Source of the DNA: Colletotrichum lupini
Taxonomy: Eukaryota; Ascomycota; Sordariomycetes; Glomerellales; Glomerellaceae
Assembly: GCF_023278565.1 (NCBI RefSeq)
Contig: NC_064678.1
Coordinates: 1,178,001 to 1,242,000, forward strand
DNA: 64,000 nt
Direction of reading: 5' to 3'
How positions within the stretch are numbered: the stretch's first letter is position 1; the number at the start of each line of letters is the position of its first letter. Under the pieces are notes generated by a model. That model was given only the letters and a program-made list of their open reading frames with translations. It made no database searches and was not told the DNA's origin. A program made the position numbers and the translations under genes. Of the stretch, positions 24,398 to 35,517 are shown piece by piece.

Positions 24398-25426
24398 CTT
24401 CAAAGGTTGCCAGCTAGCATTACCATCGACAACTTCTTCTTAATAACTGCTCAAATCCTCAAATTACACGAGTTGATCCATACTTATCAACGCAGTGCCG
24501 GGAGCACCTGATGCCCATTGGATCGTAATTTTCCCTCATCAAGTGATTAAAACTAGAAGAAATTGTGTCGTCAACAAGAGGTCAAAGGGCCGAAATGACG
24601 GTGAGAGTTTCCTGGCAGACTCAGTTGAGTATTGGAATCTTGATGACAACAGGTCTATTACATGACGTGATATCGTAACCACTGTCAGCACCCACAACTG
24701 ATAGTCAGTGGAACAAATCAGCAGAGAACGCTACCATTCCTTGGCAATGATTGCGAAGATAGCCGTCGGCAAAAGTTTTTGACGATCGGCTATATTTAAG
24801 CTTACTTGCCAAGCGTGGATCCGACCCCACCACTTCCCCTCGATGCCGTTTGGTGACAACGCGGAGGCAGACAGTAGCAGGGTGGACCGACTTTTCCACG
24901 GCAAAGACGTACGCGGGGCCCCAAGTTCTTGCAAAGCCGATCGGACATGGAAACTCTCCCGGAGAGCCGGACCAAGCCCCTCGGATGACATATCGGCGTG
25001 ATGAACATGTGGTAGAAAATGCCTATCCCTTCTGCCAAGACCGGTATCTCTAGAAGGAAGTGGAGATTGCATTGGGTCCAAGTTGTCAACATTCTGCTGA
25101 TGACAAGCCCCTCTCCTCTTTCGCAAAGCTGGGCATATGTCCGCAGACCCCTCGTCTTCTTTAGACAACGAATGGCATATCTCGGCGTGCAGCCGATGAG
25201 CGCTTTATTCGTGTAATTGCCAAGATGTCAAGTTTTTGGCGGGGGGTAGCTGTCTCCATCTACGGGACCATGTGCAGAGGGAGAAAAGTCTGTCAACAGC
25301 GGAGGAGCATTTCCTGGGTAGCGACATACATATAAACACATCAACCTATTACTCATGTAGCCATGAATTCCGAACGCAAGTTCTCCCACTTCCTCATCTC
25401 TATCTGCTCACTTATTTGGGAACATT
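24398..25426. other. Intergenic region, no gene recognised
   Basis: A 145-codon minus frame (24731-25168) and its partners overlap in several frames with no recognisable motif. The right end carries the promoter of the M20 gene. Confidence 0.45.
25331..25336 (+). promoter_or_regulatory. TATA-box-like element of the M20 amidohydrolase gene
   Basis: TATAAA lies about 95 bp upstream of the ATG at 25427, followed by a C/T-rich leader, a common layout in filamentous fungi. Confidence 0.35.
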
Positions 25427-26882
25427 ATGGGTGTCCAAGGACCTCTCACGGTGCTGGTGGCAGCGCTTGGTATTAGCTCAGCTGTGGCATTCAATGTGAT
25501 TCCTCGCCAGAGCAACGGCACCGGCGAAACGAGCCCTTACTTTTCGGACGTATCTGATTACATCGATTCCATCGTTGATGAGTTATGGCCAATCAATAAG
25601 GAAATCCACGACAATCCCGAGTTGGGATATGAAGAGATCAAGGCCCATGAACTCCTCACTTCCTTCATGGAATCCCATGAAGGGTGGAATGTCACCAGAT
25701 CCATCTACAATATCAGCACCGCATTCGTCGCAGTGTTTGAAGGATCGGGTGAGGGACCTGTGGTTTCCTTCAACGCTGAATACGGTGAGTCTATCACGAA
25801 CGCGGATCTTTCGCTTCGAGGCTGACTGGTTTTGGCAGATGCCCTACCTGGACTAAGGCACGCGTGCGGGCACAACCTCATTGCGACAGCCTCTGTCGGA
25901 GGGGCGCTCGCTACCGCTGAGATCATGCGTGCCGAAAGCCTTCCTGGTAAGGTGATTTTGTTTGGCACTCCTGCTGAAGAAAGTAAGTCACATCCAGTGC
26001 ATCATGCCCTTGACGCAAAGGCTCACCCATACTTAAGGTCTTGGTGGCAAGGTCAAGCTCCTTGAAGCTGGCGCTTTCAGAGACCACAACATTGATATCT
26101 CACTCATTTCTCACCCCACGAACAGCGGCGATTCCCCATACATGATCACAACTTCAACCGACCGTTTTGAAGTAGAATACTACGGAAAGGAGGCTCATGC
26201 CGCCGCTTCCCCTTGGGAGGGAATCAACGCTCAAGACGCCTTGGTTTTGGCTAACAACGCTATTGCTCTCCTCCGCCAGCAGACGCGGTCGACCGACAAG
26301 ATTCATGGCATCATCAGTTCGGCCGGAACACGCATCAACGTCATCCCCGCACTTGCGCAGGCTTCCTTCCAGATTCGTTCCGCCGAGGACGAGGCCCTGG
26401 AGGAATGGACCGAGCGAATCATTAAATGCTGGGAAGCCGGTGCTTTGGCCACCGGTGCTGAGCTCAACGTCACCAAGCGCCCCTACGGCTACTCCAACAT
26501 GGTGTCCAATGACATTCTGGCTAGTTCCTGGTCAAAGTACTTCACCGAGCTTGGTGGTGAGGTTCCCAACGCCGAGGTCGATAAGCTGCGCGAACCGAGT
26601 GGTAGCACCGATCAAGGAAACGTCAGCAAGGACTTCCCCACGATTAGCCCTTTCTTTGGAATCACGAACGAGAATGGCAGTGCCCCAGCTGGCGGCCCTC
26701 ATACTGCTGCCTTTGAGGTAGCTGCCGGCAGTCGGGCTGCATTCGATAAGACCATTATGGTCGCGAAGAGCATGGCTGGCGTTGCCATTGATATCTTGAC
26801 TGTTGATGGCATGCTTGAATTGGTCAAGGAGGAGTTCGAGGCTACTCAGACGAAGCGCAGAAGACGCAGGTCAATTCATTAA
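25427..26882 (+). CDS. Secreted peptidase M20-family amidohydrolase (PM20D2/AbgB-like)
   Basis: Three exons (25427-25784, 25839-25982, 26038-26882) encode 448 residues. The N-terminus is a signal peptide (hydrophobic LTVLVAALGISSAVA). The zinc-hydrolase features follow in order: NPELGYEE, AEYDALPGLRHACGHNL (metal His and bridging Asp region, about residue 120), TPAEES (general base Glu), the dimerisation-domain motif YYGKEAHAAASPWEG, and GPHTAAF near the end with the last metal His. HACGHN rather than HACGHD points to the PM20D2/AbgB side of the family, which cleaves acyl-amino-acid or dipeptide amide bonds. The polypeptide ends in a striking basic tail (KRRRRRSIH). It probably acts outside the cell on an amide conjugate, feeding the transporters upstream (inference). 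Confidence 0.88.
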
Positions 26883-26988
26883 GCCTATAATGCCGGTGTT
26901 CTTATTGATGTACCCACTGGTCCTCAATGGTTGCAGAGTAGCCAAATCTATTTTTGCTGCACACAATCTTCAATGTTGTAATGACTTT

Positions 26989-28525
26989 TCAATCCGTCTT
27001 CTGGACGATTTCTGTGCGAACAAAAATTTTATCCGTCGACTCATCATCTCTCATAGCACGCCCGCCCTGCATTTCGCCAAACTCGGAACGCCTATGGCTC
27101 GCTTTCCTTCCCCCGATGACCTTACTGTCCGTCTTTTTATGCATATCATCCATCTCAAGGTTCTCTTCCGAGTCGGTCATGACCATGAACCCACCAGCCC
27201 CTCGGGAGTGAGGCTTTGAGGCTGAGATGAACGTACGAGGTCCCGTCGCTCCAGACTTGCCACCATTGTAGTATTTCGCATGGGGATTGGTTCGGTCTGC
27301 ACTCGATCGAAGGGTACTGATGAATCGGCCAAAGATGCGGTCAAAGACGGGCCGGAGGATCGGTGACGACGATACCATGAGTGCGACGCCCATTTCAGCT
27401 GAGCTCCACACCATAGCGTTCGGCGATGTAAAGGAGAAGTCAAGGAAGTCGACGCTGAATACCGAAGCAAGCCGCAGGGCTCCGAAAATGATTGTCCTGT
27501 GAGCAAGCTCATCTATTAGAATTTTTTCAAATATGATTGGTTCGACCTTGAATAGAACGGACTATGGCCAAGCAGCTTTGGGCTTCACTTACAGGATACC
27601 GGCTCCGAAGATGCCTATGAGTGCGATTCGGTGCGCACTGGAAACTTGGAGCTTCAGCACCATAGGGATAGGCAGAATGAAGATGATCAGATCGACGATA
27701 ACATCGACCACGCCCACAGCAGCAAAAGCTGTAATCTGATCACCGCAAACTCCCCCTGGAATCGTTGGATTCCATTGCATTGCGATGGATCTGCAGATAA
27801 GTAACCCAATGAGAATCGTCATCAAAGTCCAAGCAATGCATAAGCCCATGGTTGCCCAAGCCGCAATCTGTTGACCAGGCAGTCGCTGGTTAATGAACTG
27901 AGTCTACATCGATATGAGGGGATTGCGATCGCTCTGACGCGGGTCTCAATTGCTTACCTTGAACGGGCGGACAAAGAAGATGCGTTGAAGCATCCAGCAG
28001 ATGCTGATCTTAAGTGACCCAAGAGACACAGCGTAGACCACTTGACTAGCATACCCAAACTTCATCAACTTCTCAATATGCCACGGCTGGAGCTCGGAGA
28101 CGTGATGGCCTGCACCACCGAGGAAAAGCACTGAGATTTGTTGGTCAGTCATGCATCGACACAAATGTGATACATTTCTACTGGTGAGACTGAAAGACAA
28201 CCTAGTCAATGCCATACGTACTCATGAAATGCAGGACTACAAAGGCGTAGAACAGTATCTGACGAATTCATGATCAGTCGATCACCCCAGTGTTCACGGA
28301 TTTGTCCTCGTTTCATACCAGCGCTACCATGTACAAGCTGTCGTCAACTCCAAATGGAACCCGGCGCATCTTTCGCGAGTACAGACGCAGCTCCGTCCAT
28401 ACTGTGACGAGTGTCACCAACACAATGTTGGTATAAATCACCTGTGTAGCATTCGGGTTTGCTGCTAGTGGCACGACGGTTGTCGTGATCCGAGAGAAGT
28501 CCGAATCGACAGCCATTGTCGTCAC
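26989..28525 (-). CDS. Seven-transmembrane SAT4/rhodopsin-domain (PTH11-like) integral membrane protein
   Basis: Five exons (28525-28319, 28258-28222, 28130-27958, 27903-27593, 27496-26989) give 411 residues. Exon 2 is just 37 nt. The N-terminal RRVPFGVDDSLYMVAL matches the R-x-x-G-x-DD loop after TM1-2 of the fungal rhodopsin domain. GAGHHVSELQP, SLKISICWMLQRIF, CIAWTLMTILIGLLICRSIAMQW and VVDVIVDLIIFILPIPMVLKL are further spans and loops in the expected order. The C-terminus (about 130 residues) is cytosolic, Ser/Gly/Lys-rich and probably phosphorylated. Related proteins act as receptors or sensors of surface or chemical cues. No CFEM domain is present. A 3'-to-3' arrangement with the M20 gene leaves only about 100 bp between them. 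Confidence 0.85.
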
Positions 28526-31024
28526 GCTCTCAAAGCTGTTGTGTTTGTAACAGTTGTGTGGTTGGCGGGGGAAATCGAGTCGGTACTTTCAACAAGACTT
28601 CGAATTCAATCCCAGACAGACTCGACAGCGTACGACTGGTGTGGGTATCGGGTCTACCCCTTATCCTATGAGTTTCTGCGGCACAGCTATCTTCGTCAAA
28701 ACTTGCATGACTCCATCTCGGCGGATGACGAATGGAGACCATGCAGGGAGTCAGGGACGCATCTGCATTGAGACGTTGACCCTGGCGATTCTAGCCAAGT
28801 CTTCAGATCCTTCTTGTCATGCCTGTGCCTGGCAGCCTTCACCCTCCTTGAACACATTGAACCGACGAAATTGTGACAGGGCTTCAGTCTTGGATCATTT
28901 GCTTGTTGCGCTCACTCTATCCCATATTGGGCAGGTCGTCATAGTTATGCAAGTTGAGGTCTGCGCAAGCAGCATATCAGAGTGCTCTTCACAGCACATT
29001 GCACAGATTTTTATTCACCAAGGCCGACAAAACACATACAGTGGTTTGCCAAATTCCTGAATCTATAATACCTACTCAATTGAATTCACCTCGCTCGCGA
29101 CACAAACGAATATACTTACACCAAGAAGGGGGTTCTAAAAGTCGACCATTTTGCAAACCACGCGTGACATGCAACGCTCCTACCCGAATGGAGAACTTGA
29201 TTCCTTTTCGCAAGCAAATACCGGAAACCTGGGTTCTTTGACGATAAGCAAGCCATGTACCCGGTAATACGGCCAGCTGCACTCGGGAGGCGCGCGTGGC
29301 GGCGCAGCCAGTTCGCGCGACCTTTCGCGAAACCAACCATCTTCCGACTTCCATCGTAAAGCAAGGGGCATGCCACATTGAATGCCTTCGTTAGACACAA
29401 TGATGATGCACTAGCTCCTTTTATTGATCCCTCCAGTCTTCAAGCTTTCAGTTATCTGCTGTTGTGATTGTTGATTTGCTCCTGGGATTTGTACCTCCCG
29501 CCCTGTAGTAGGGAGACAAACTCGGTACAGCATGGCGGAGCCCAGCGTGCGCATTCCGGTGTTGCCTCATTATGTCTTTAGGTAACCTGAATAAGTGCCT
29601 GAGTCAGAGGACGACAACGTTGCAGATTGTTAGTTACCCCATGTCTGCAAGACAGAATTCATCTGCATTGCGTCATGAATCATAATAAAGGAGCAGGTTC
29701 TTGAGGGGTATAGGTTAGTAATTAAACCCGATACTTCGGCAAATTGATCATTCGCGGCTTCAAGAAATCGACATTCCAGCCTTGTAAGTCAAACCATAGG
29801 CTATCTTGGCAGAATGCCCATGATATTCGTCACATTGCTCGCCTGAGTATCGCTTTTCATCCTAGAAAGATCGTACGACCAACGAAATCCTGGAGTACTA
29901 TTGAGCCAATAAGAACTGTTGTCACCTCAAGGCCCTCTGTTGCTTTGGTGTTGCGCAGTTTTTGAGGTCCCTGGTTGCCAAGCGGGCCTTGTGGGCTGGG
30001 CCATGTTGGACCTTGGACTGGGGACAAATTCCTGAGCGCGGAACATCCTGGATGCTCCCGGAGGCCAAGGGTCTCAAACGATCCTGGTAAAGACGGGCGG
30101 TTGAACATGATTGAATTTGCTCCTGCGAGTCGCAACGAAAGTCCAATATCTCTTGAGACTTTCTGCTTTCCATCGATTTTGAGGACAGAAATGCTGGTAG
30201 GCATCACTTGGGCTGTCAGTAGACTTCAGGTGCGTCGCTCACGTTCAGATGATACTAAATCCTATTCTTACATATACGTAAAGTGTAGAGTGAACTTCAA
30301 TATGATTCATACTCTGGCAAATAAAAAAAGGTGGCTGGCTTTTCGTGAGAAGTAACGTTGGTCTTGTCAACCAACAAACTTCTTCACCCGCTCATATAAA
30401 TATCCCTGTCTCCAAACAGCCAAGCCGGCTAGCAGGGATGACGTTCCACATTATATTATGCGGTTGGAGAGAACCTGCACTTGAGCCTTGAAGACATCGA
30501 GGGTTACGTTCGGACATGATTCCCGACCGGTCGTGCGCCCATTGATTTCGGTCCAATTCCAACATGTCAAAATATCGTTAGGATTTTGCAACGTAACCTT
30601 ATTTCGGTCCTCCGGCCCTTTGAAGGGAGTCACTTCAGAAGCCTCACACATTATTCAGGATGCACAAGCATGGCTCTGCGTATACAACACACCACCGAGA
30701 ATGAACGAGATTGCGCATGCAATAGAAGCGGATACATGCAGTCTTCAGACCTAAACCAAACCACGCGCCCGGTTGTGGGTATTTCCCGGGAATCAATATT
30801 GGGGAACTATGGCCGAAATATTTCGAAGGGCCTGAGCAAGCGTATTCCTCCTGGCGTTGGGATATAAACCCGAAGCTACATCGCTGTACTTGCAGCCTTT
30901 TGGTGATGCTCGAGGCCCTTTCGCTTGGTCCAGACCACCCCCCAGAGTCATTCTTGGCCCCCTTCTCCTCTTCTACATAATTCCGGTTCATCATACATCT
31001 GGCACTCAAAAACTACAGGACAAG
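28526..31024. other. 2.5-kb intergenic region, no gene recognised
   Basis: Promoters of the SAT4-like gene (left) and the GMC gene (right) must lie here. The many frames of 60-168 codons overlap in several phases and lack domain motifs or signal peptides. Composition is normal, so it is not RIPed. A long, rapidly evolving or non-coding segment fits best. Confidence 0.4.
30863..30868 (+). promoter_or_regulatory. TATA-box-like element of the GMC oxidoreductase gene
   Basis: TATAAA sits about 160 bp upstream of the GMC start at 31025 and is followed by a pyrimidine-rich leader. Confidence 0.35.
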
Positions 31025-32740
31025 ATGCTTTCAACAGTTTGGGACTACGTCATAGTTGGCGGTGGCCTCGCGGGTTCTGTCATCTCAAGCCGCATGTTGG
31101 AGTACAATAGTTCCCTGAACATTCTCCTCATCGAGGCTGGCGAAGACACCCGGTCGCGTACCGACATTCTTTACACCAACGCTACGAACCTCATGGGTGG
31201 CGAGCTCGACTGGCAGTATCCGACTAAACCTGTCTCCGCGCTTAATGACCGCAGTCTCGTCTACAACCAGGGCAAAGGCTTGGGAGGTGGCGCCGCGATC
31301 AACTCTTGTAAGCAGCCATTAAACATTCTCGAGACTGACTCGAAATACTAATAGTACCCAGGTGGTTATACTCGTGGCCCCAAGGTGGATTATGATGAGT
31401 GGGCTGAAATCGTAGGCGACTCGCGATGGAGCTATGATAGCCAACTACCCTGGATGAAGAAGGCCGAGGATTGGTTCAGCACCAACAGTACCGCTCAGCA
31501 CGGCAATGGGGGTCCTCTCCACGTTGCTTCCGTCACATCCACAGGCCGATCATACCCCCTCCGCGACGATGTTGCGGGGGCTTGGCAAGAACTCGGAGTT
31601 ACGGGTTTGCCCAACCTCGACAGCAACGCCGGCGATAACCTCGGTCGCGCCGAGCTCACCGAGACCAGACGTAACGGTCTTCGTGAACTCACACCAGTTA
31701 TCTACCCCCTCGATGGCATCACGGTGTTAACCGACACTCTGGTTGAGAAGATTATCCTTGCCAAGAATTGCAGCAACGGTGAGCTGAGGGCAACCGGCGT
31801 TCAGCTCGCCAATGGTACCCAGATCTCCTCCAAGAACGTAATCTCGGCGGCCGGAGCATACCGATCTCCCCAGCTGCTCATGCTCTCTGGTATCGGCGAC
31901 GCTGACGAGCTGCAGAAGCACAACATCTCAGTCAGGCTCGACCTCCCCGAAGTTGGAAAGAATCTCATGGATCACATGTCATTCTATCAGTTCTGGAAGC
32001 TCAAGAACCCCGAGAAAGGTCTCGCGCTTGGCTCCAACAACCCACTGTTCTCACAGCCCGAGTTCGCTACCGGCTACCCGATTGACTGGGTTGTGTCCAC
32101 TGATGTCGACAAGACAGGCCTTGCCGCTGCCATCGCCGAAGACGAGGGTGCTGCACCAGACGCCGCGACTCACTCGCTTCTCAAGACAGGCCGAAGTTTC
32201 CTTGAGAACTTTATCATTTACCAGGCCTACAGTGCCTCGAACCCTACCGTTCCTTTGGATGGATCGCACATCTACACCAATGTAGTCTCTTTCCTACCCA
32301 CCTCCCACGGCACCGTCGGTCTCGAATCCTCCAACCCCGCAACCGGACCAATCATCAACCTCAACTACCTTGAAACCGAGGTCGACCGCTACGTCTACCG
32401 CGAGGGCATACGTCAAATGACCAAGCTGATGCTGAACACCACTTTTGGCAAGGACTTCATCGCCGGTGAGACTGCGCCAGATGCTTTTGAGCCTGTGTCG
32501 CTTGATGACACTGACGATTATCTCAACTCTCGTCTGGCAGCGGGAGGTGTCACGACGTGGCATCCTCATGGCACGTGCTCCATGGGCAAGGTCGTTGACT
32601 CCGAGTTCAAGGTGAGAGGTGTGAAGGGCCTACGTGTGGTGGATGCCTCAGTTTTGCCTGTCCCCATGGCTGCCCATCTCATGGCTCCGTTATATGCCAT
32701 GTCGGAGCAGGCGGCTGCTATCATCACTGGAAATGCCTAG
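31025..32740 (+). CDS. GMC oxidoreductase (glucose-methanol-choline family, FAD-dependent)
   Basis: Two exons (31025-31307, 31362-32740) encode 553 residues. The protein begins straight at the dinucleotide-binding fold (DYVIVGGGLAGS, then LLIEAGED), with no signal peptide visible. The GMC signature GKGLGGGAAINS is followed across the intron by CGYTRGP. AAGAYRSPQLLMLSGIG is the second family signature. Catalytic His is in WHPHGTCSMG (about residue 495) and a second His in MAAHLMAPLYAMSE (about 530). Such enzymes oxidise primary alcohols (aryl or aliphatic), sugars or hydroxy compounds, giving an aldehyde and usually H2O2. Lacking a signal peptide, this one is probably intracellular, unlike most aryl-alcohol oxidases. 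A start at 30857 would add 56 residues unlike the family. Confidence 0.9.
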
Positions 32741-33350
32741 AGGCTCTGATATGAATATCTAATACACACTTGAGTTCATGATAACAATAGACTTCATCAT
32801 CGCACTTGCGAGGCTTTACATGATCGATCAGAGAGTACTTCGAGGATCTTTAAAAAACACAGCTCGTCTAGACTTTTCACGAGGAATGCATTCTTATGAT
32901 CGAAGTCTTCTTCAGGCTTTCATCATTACTACATAGACTTCGGAGCATCGCTTCTCTCCAGCCTATCTCTCTGCTTCGCTGGAAACAATCCCAAAATGGA
33001 GAAACTTATTTCGATTGGTCATCTTGAAAGCAAGTGGTACGCTAATATGCCCTCGTTTCCTATATATTCTCCGCTTCGAAATTCTAGGCGGAACTGTCGT
33101 CATCGGCAACGAGGCTGGAGGTGAGACTCTCTATGTTTTCTGGCATTTCATGGGCGAAATTTCGTTCGACCACGGCACTTCAGTCGATGTGAGACATTTA
33201 AGAGGTTTTATTGATGAATCTAGCTGGATACAAAACTAGCATATCATGACTTCATTGTAATGAAAGTGACCTCGTGAGTCCCAACGTTTTTCACGTGCAC
33301 TTTTCGGATGGTTGGCAGGCAGCTGACTCTTTTTTCTTCTTCTCTTCTTT
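32741..33350. other. Intergenic region, no gene recognised
   Basis: It is the 3' flank of both the GMC gene and the convergent small gene at 33351-33749. A T/C-rich run near 33330-33380 overlaps the end of the latter. No domain is seen. Confidence 0.45.
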
Positions 33351-33749
33351 TTACTTCTCTTCTTTTCTCTTCTCATCAATCTTATTGTGTATCGAAGTAG
33401 ATATACCGGTGAAAAGCTGTCTCTCGATGGAATCTTGCTCTAGGTCAGCCTCTTTTTCTTTGTCGGTGGGAATTTGATATGTCGAGATATCATTTGTACT
33501 CGACGAGTGATGCCCAGAGGCACCACTTACGTGATGGCCACCCCTTGTGGCCGCAACAGCCCCCTGGGAGGGGTGACCGCCCTGTGTGCCAGTCCCAGTC
33601 TCGGGAGGACCATTTCGATATTGGTCATTGCGGCCACCGAAGTATTTCTCGCCCCATCCTTCTTTAGGAGTATGATCGGTGGGCCCTTCGTCGATGTCTT
33701 TTTTGGGTGAGGATGATGGCGTCTCGGATGACTTTGATGGCGATGACAT
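33351..33749 (-). CDS. Hypothetical hydrophilic, probably disordered protein (132 aa)
   Basis: A single frame starts at an ATG with good context (CAAAAATG). Composition is low-complexity and polar: Ser/Pro/Lys at the N-terminus (SSPSKSSETPSSSPKKD), a Gly/His/Thr-rich middle (TGTGTQGGHPSQGA, TRGGHHVSGASGHHSSS) and a charged Lys/Glu C-terminus ending KRKEEK. The short block GWGEKYFGGRNDQYRNGPP looks like a conserved motif but I do not know the family. No signal peptide or membrane span is seen. A GTAAGT at 33531 could be a splice donor, but the only nearby acceptor has a poorly placed branch site, so the unspliced form is preferred. Confidence 0.5.
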   Translation of the reverse strand: MSSPSKSSETPSSSPKKDIDEGPTDHTPKEGWGEKYFGGRNDQYRNGPPETGTGTQGGHPSQGAVAATRGGHHVSGASGHHSSSTNDISTYQIPTDKEKEADLEQDSIERQLFTGISTSIHNKIDEKRKEEK

Positions 33750-34913
33750 TTTTGCTTAAGGCCTTTGAGGTCTTGGTTCGTCGCGCGGAAGGAAACGGCA
33801 GTGGTCACAGTGAGTTGTGAATTTTGAAATCTTGGTTTTCTGTTTTGTTTTGTTTTTTTACTTTTCTTTCTTTCCCTTCTAGATGTATGCTGGATTGCTT
33901 TTTCGTTTTTAGACAGTGGAGTGCTGAAATTGTTTCTGGGTCGTCATGCTCTGCAAATTATCGTCCAGAGTCAAGCATACACATCGCGGTTTATATAGCA
34001 ACGACCTGGCATGCACTACCAGGGTTGTTCAGTTGATCTTTATTGAATGTCCCATATACCTACACTTTGTTTGCAGTCAGCAGATGACCCTCGTCGACTT
34101 GGTGCATCCTAGATTGCTTGTCTTGAACAGTCGTGTATCTTTGTCATCTAGAACAGTGTTTTGGTGACACAGCATCTCCAATAGGATATGAATATGGTGC
34201 CTAGACTACTCTCGATTGTGGCGGTCGAGAGAAATGAGCAGCTCTTTTTCATTATGACCACCAATTCAGTCTACCTTATGTTTGAATGATCCGGCGGTAA
34301 ACGTACATCAAGTCTCGCAGAGGCTGTTCAGGGGCAGGTGCGCAGCAGGATAAAGTGATCTCTGCGAAAGTACGTACATGTGACACAAGGTCCTTTGTGA
34401 CAGGCTTGGTCAATCTTCAGCAAACAAAACATCATCCATCCTCTGCGCCCGCTCCTCCGCATGTATGTAAGGTGGGTCAGCACATATTGCCAATAGATAA
34501 AAGTCACTGTTCACGTCTCGGATCATTTGCGCAATGGCTTGTTCCTGGCAGGTGAGAGCATATACATCTGATAAGAGAATAAGCTGGGCGGAAGTGGACA
34601 AAAAACACATTCTTATTCAGTTCAATGTTCTGAATTCCCCACCTCCCACGACAAAGGACTGATTTAAGTCATGCCCTGCGTTTCAGTCTGAAGTGACAAT
34701 CCCAGTCAGGTTTTGCCAATGATACTTCTTCGTTTCGTGATGCACAGTTTTGATTCAAGAAGCAACCATTGAGTGAATATGAATGACAGGCCGCACACAG
34801 AATACTAGTACCCCAAAACTCAGCAAAAGTTGAAATATCTCAGTACACATCAATAAAGCACGAGGTGTGTGTACATGTACCATCCGCCTTCCCAAATTGT
34901 ACGGCATATGCCC
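33750..34913. other. Intergenic region, no gene recognised
   Basis: It holds the promoter of the small gene to the left and the 3' flank of the secreted-protein gene to the right. Frames are short and motif-free. Confidence 0.45.
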
Positions 34914-35351
34914 CTAGAAGGCTCTGCACTCAATCAAGCCCTTCTCGTAGCTGTTGTAAACGGCTCCATCACAAGCCAAAAACCCCATGGCAGCAAGTGC
35001 AGCAGTGGTACCTCCACCAATCGCACCGACGCCAAGAGCCGCAATACCGCACTCCATGACCTCAAAGATAGCTGATCCGACCAAAGTATCCATGCACTTG
35101 TTACACTCCGTGGCGGGCTGCTTCACGCACTGCCTCTCTTGGGCCTCACGAAGGCGGCGCCTGCGGATGTTGCCGACTGACCCGGAGCGTGCCGAGTTGA
35201 GAATGCTCTCGGCGCGAACTAGGTTCTGGGTCTCCATGGCGCCGGCGACTTGTCTTTCCTGCAGACTGTTGGCGTAGACGGCGGGGTCGATAGCTGCAGC
35301 GGTAGTGAAGAGACCGCTAAGGAAGACGGTGGTGATGGTGGTGAACTTCAT
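34914..35351 (-). CDS. Small secreted cysteine-containing protein, candidate effector
   Basis: An intronless 145-residue protein. The ATG at 35351 gives a clean signal peptide (MKFTTITTVFLSGLFTTAAA); a longer in-frame extension back to 35603 would bury it and overlap the TATA box. The mature part has a polar pro-like segment ending in RRRR-LREAQERQ, a possible Kex2-type cleavage site. After it comes a compact C-terminal domain with six Cys (CVKQPATECNKC, then three more) wrapped round a Gly/Ala hydrophobic run (ALGVGAIGGGTTAALAAMGF). No known family is recognised. Six cysteines in about 70 residues, a probable pro-peptide and a location near a RIPed block fit a candidate effector or antimicrobial protein. 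This is inference. Confidence 0.75.
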   Translation of the reverse strand: MKFTTITTVFLSGLFTTAAAIDPAVYANSLQERQVAGAMETQNLVRAESILNSARSGSVGNIRRRRLREAQERQCVKQPATECNKCMDTLVGSAIFEVMECGIAALGVGAIGGGTTAALAAMGFLACDGAVYNSYEKGLIECRAF

Positions 35352-35510
35352 GTTGACAGGATATGAGAGTTGTAGACTTGGTAAAGAGAGTGGTTTGTAA
35401 AAAGGAAAGTGGTCTTTTGATTGAAGGACTGAGAAAAGAGTGTAGAAGGATAGAGAAGTGGTTGGTTTGGATGATGATATAACTGAACGAAGGGCGGATG
35501 ATGGAGTGGT

Positions 35511-35517
35511 ATTTATA
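35511..35517 (-). promoter_or_regulatory. TATA-box-like element of the 34914-35351 gene
   Basis: Read on the minus strand the site is GTATAAAT, about 160 bp upstream of the ATG at 35351. Confidence 0.4.

Noticed and set aside
24731..25168. 145-codon minus-strand frame
   Set aside because: Other frames of similar length lie over the same bases and no motif is visible.
33441..33531. Possible intron in the disordered small protein (GTAAGT ... CTAG)
   Set aside because: The branch-like CTGAC is only a few bases from the acceptor, and the unspliced reading keeps uniform composition.
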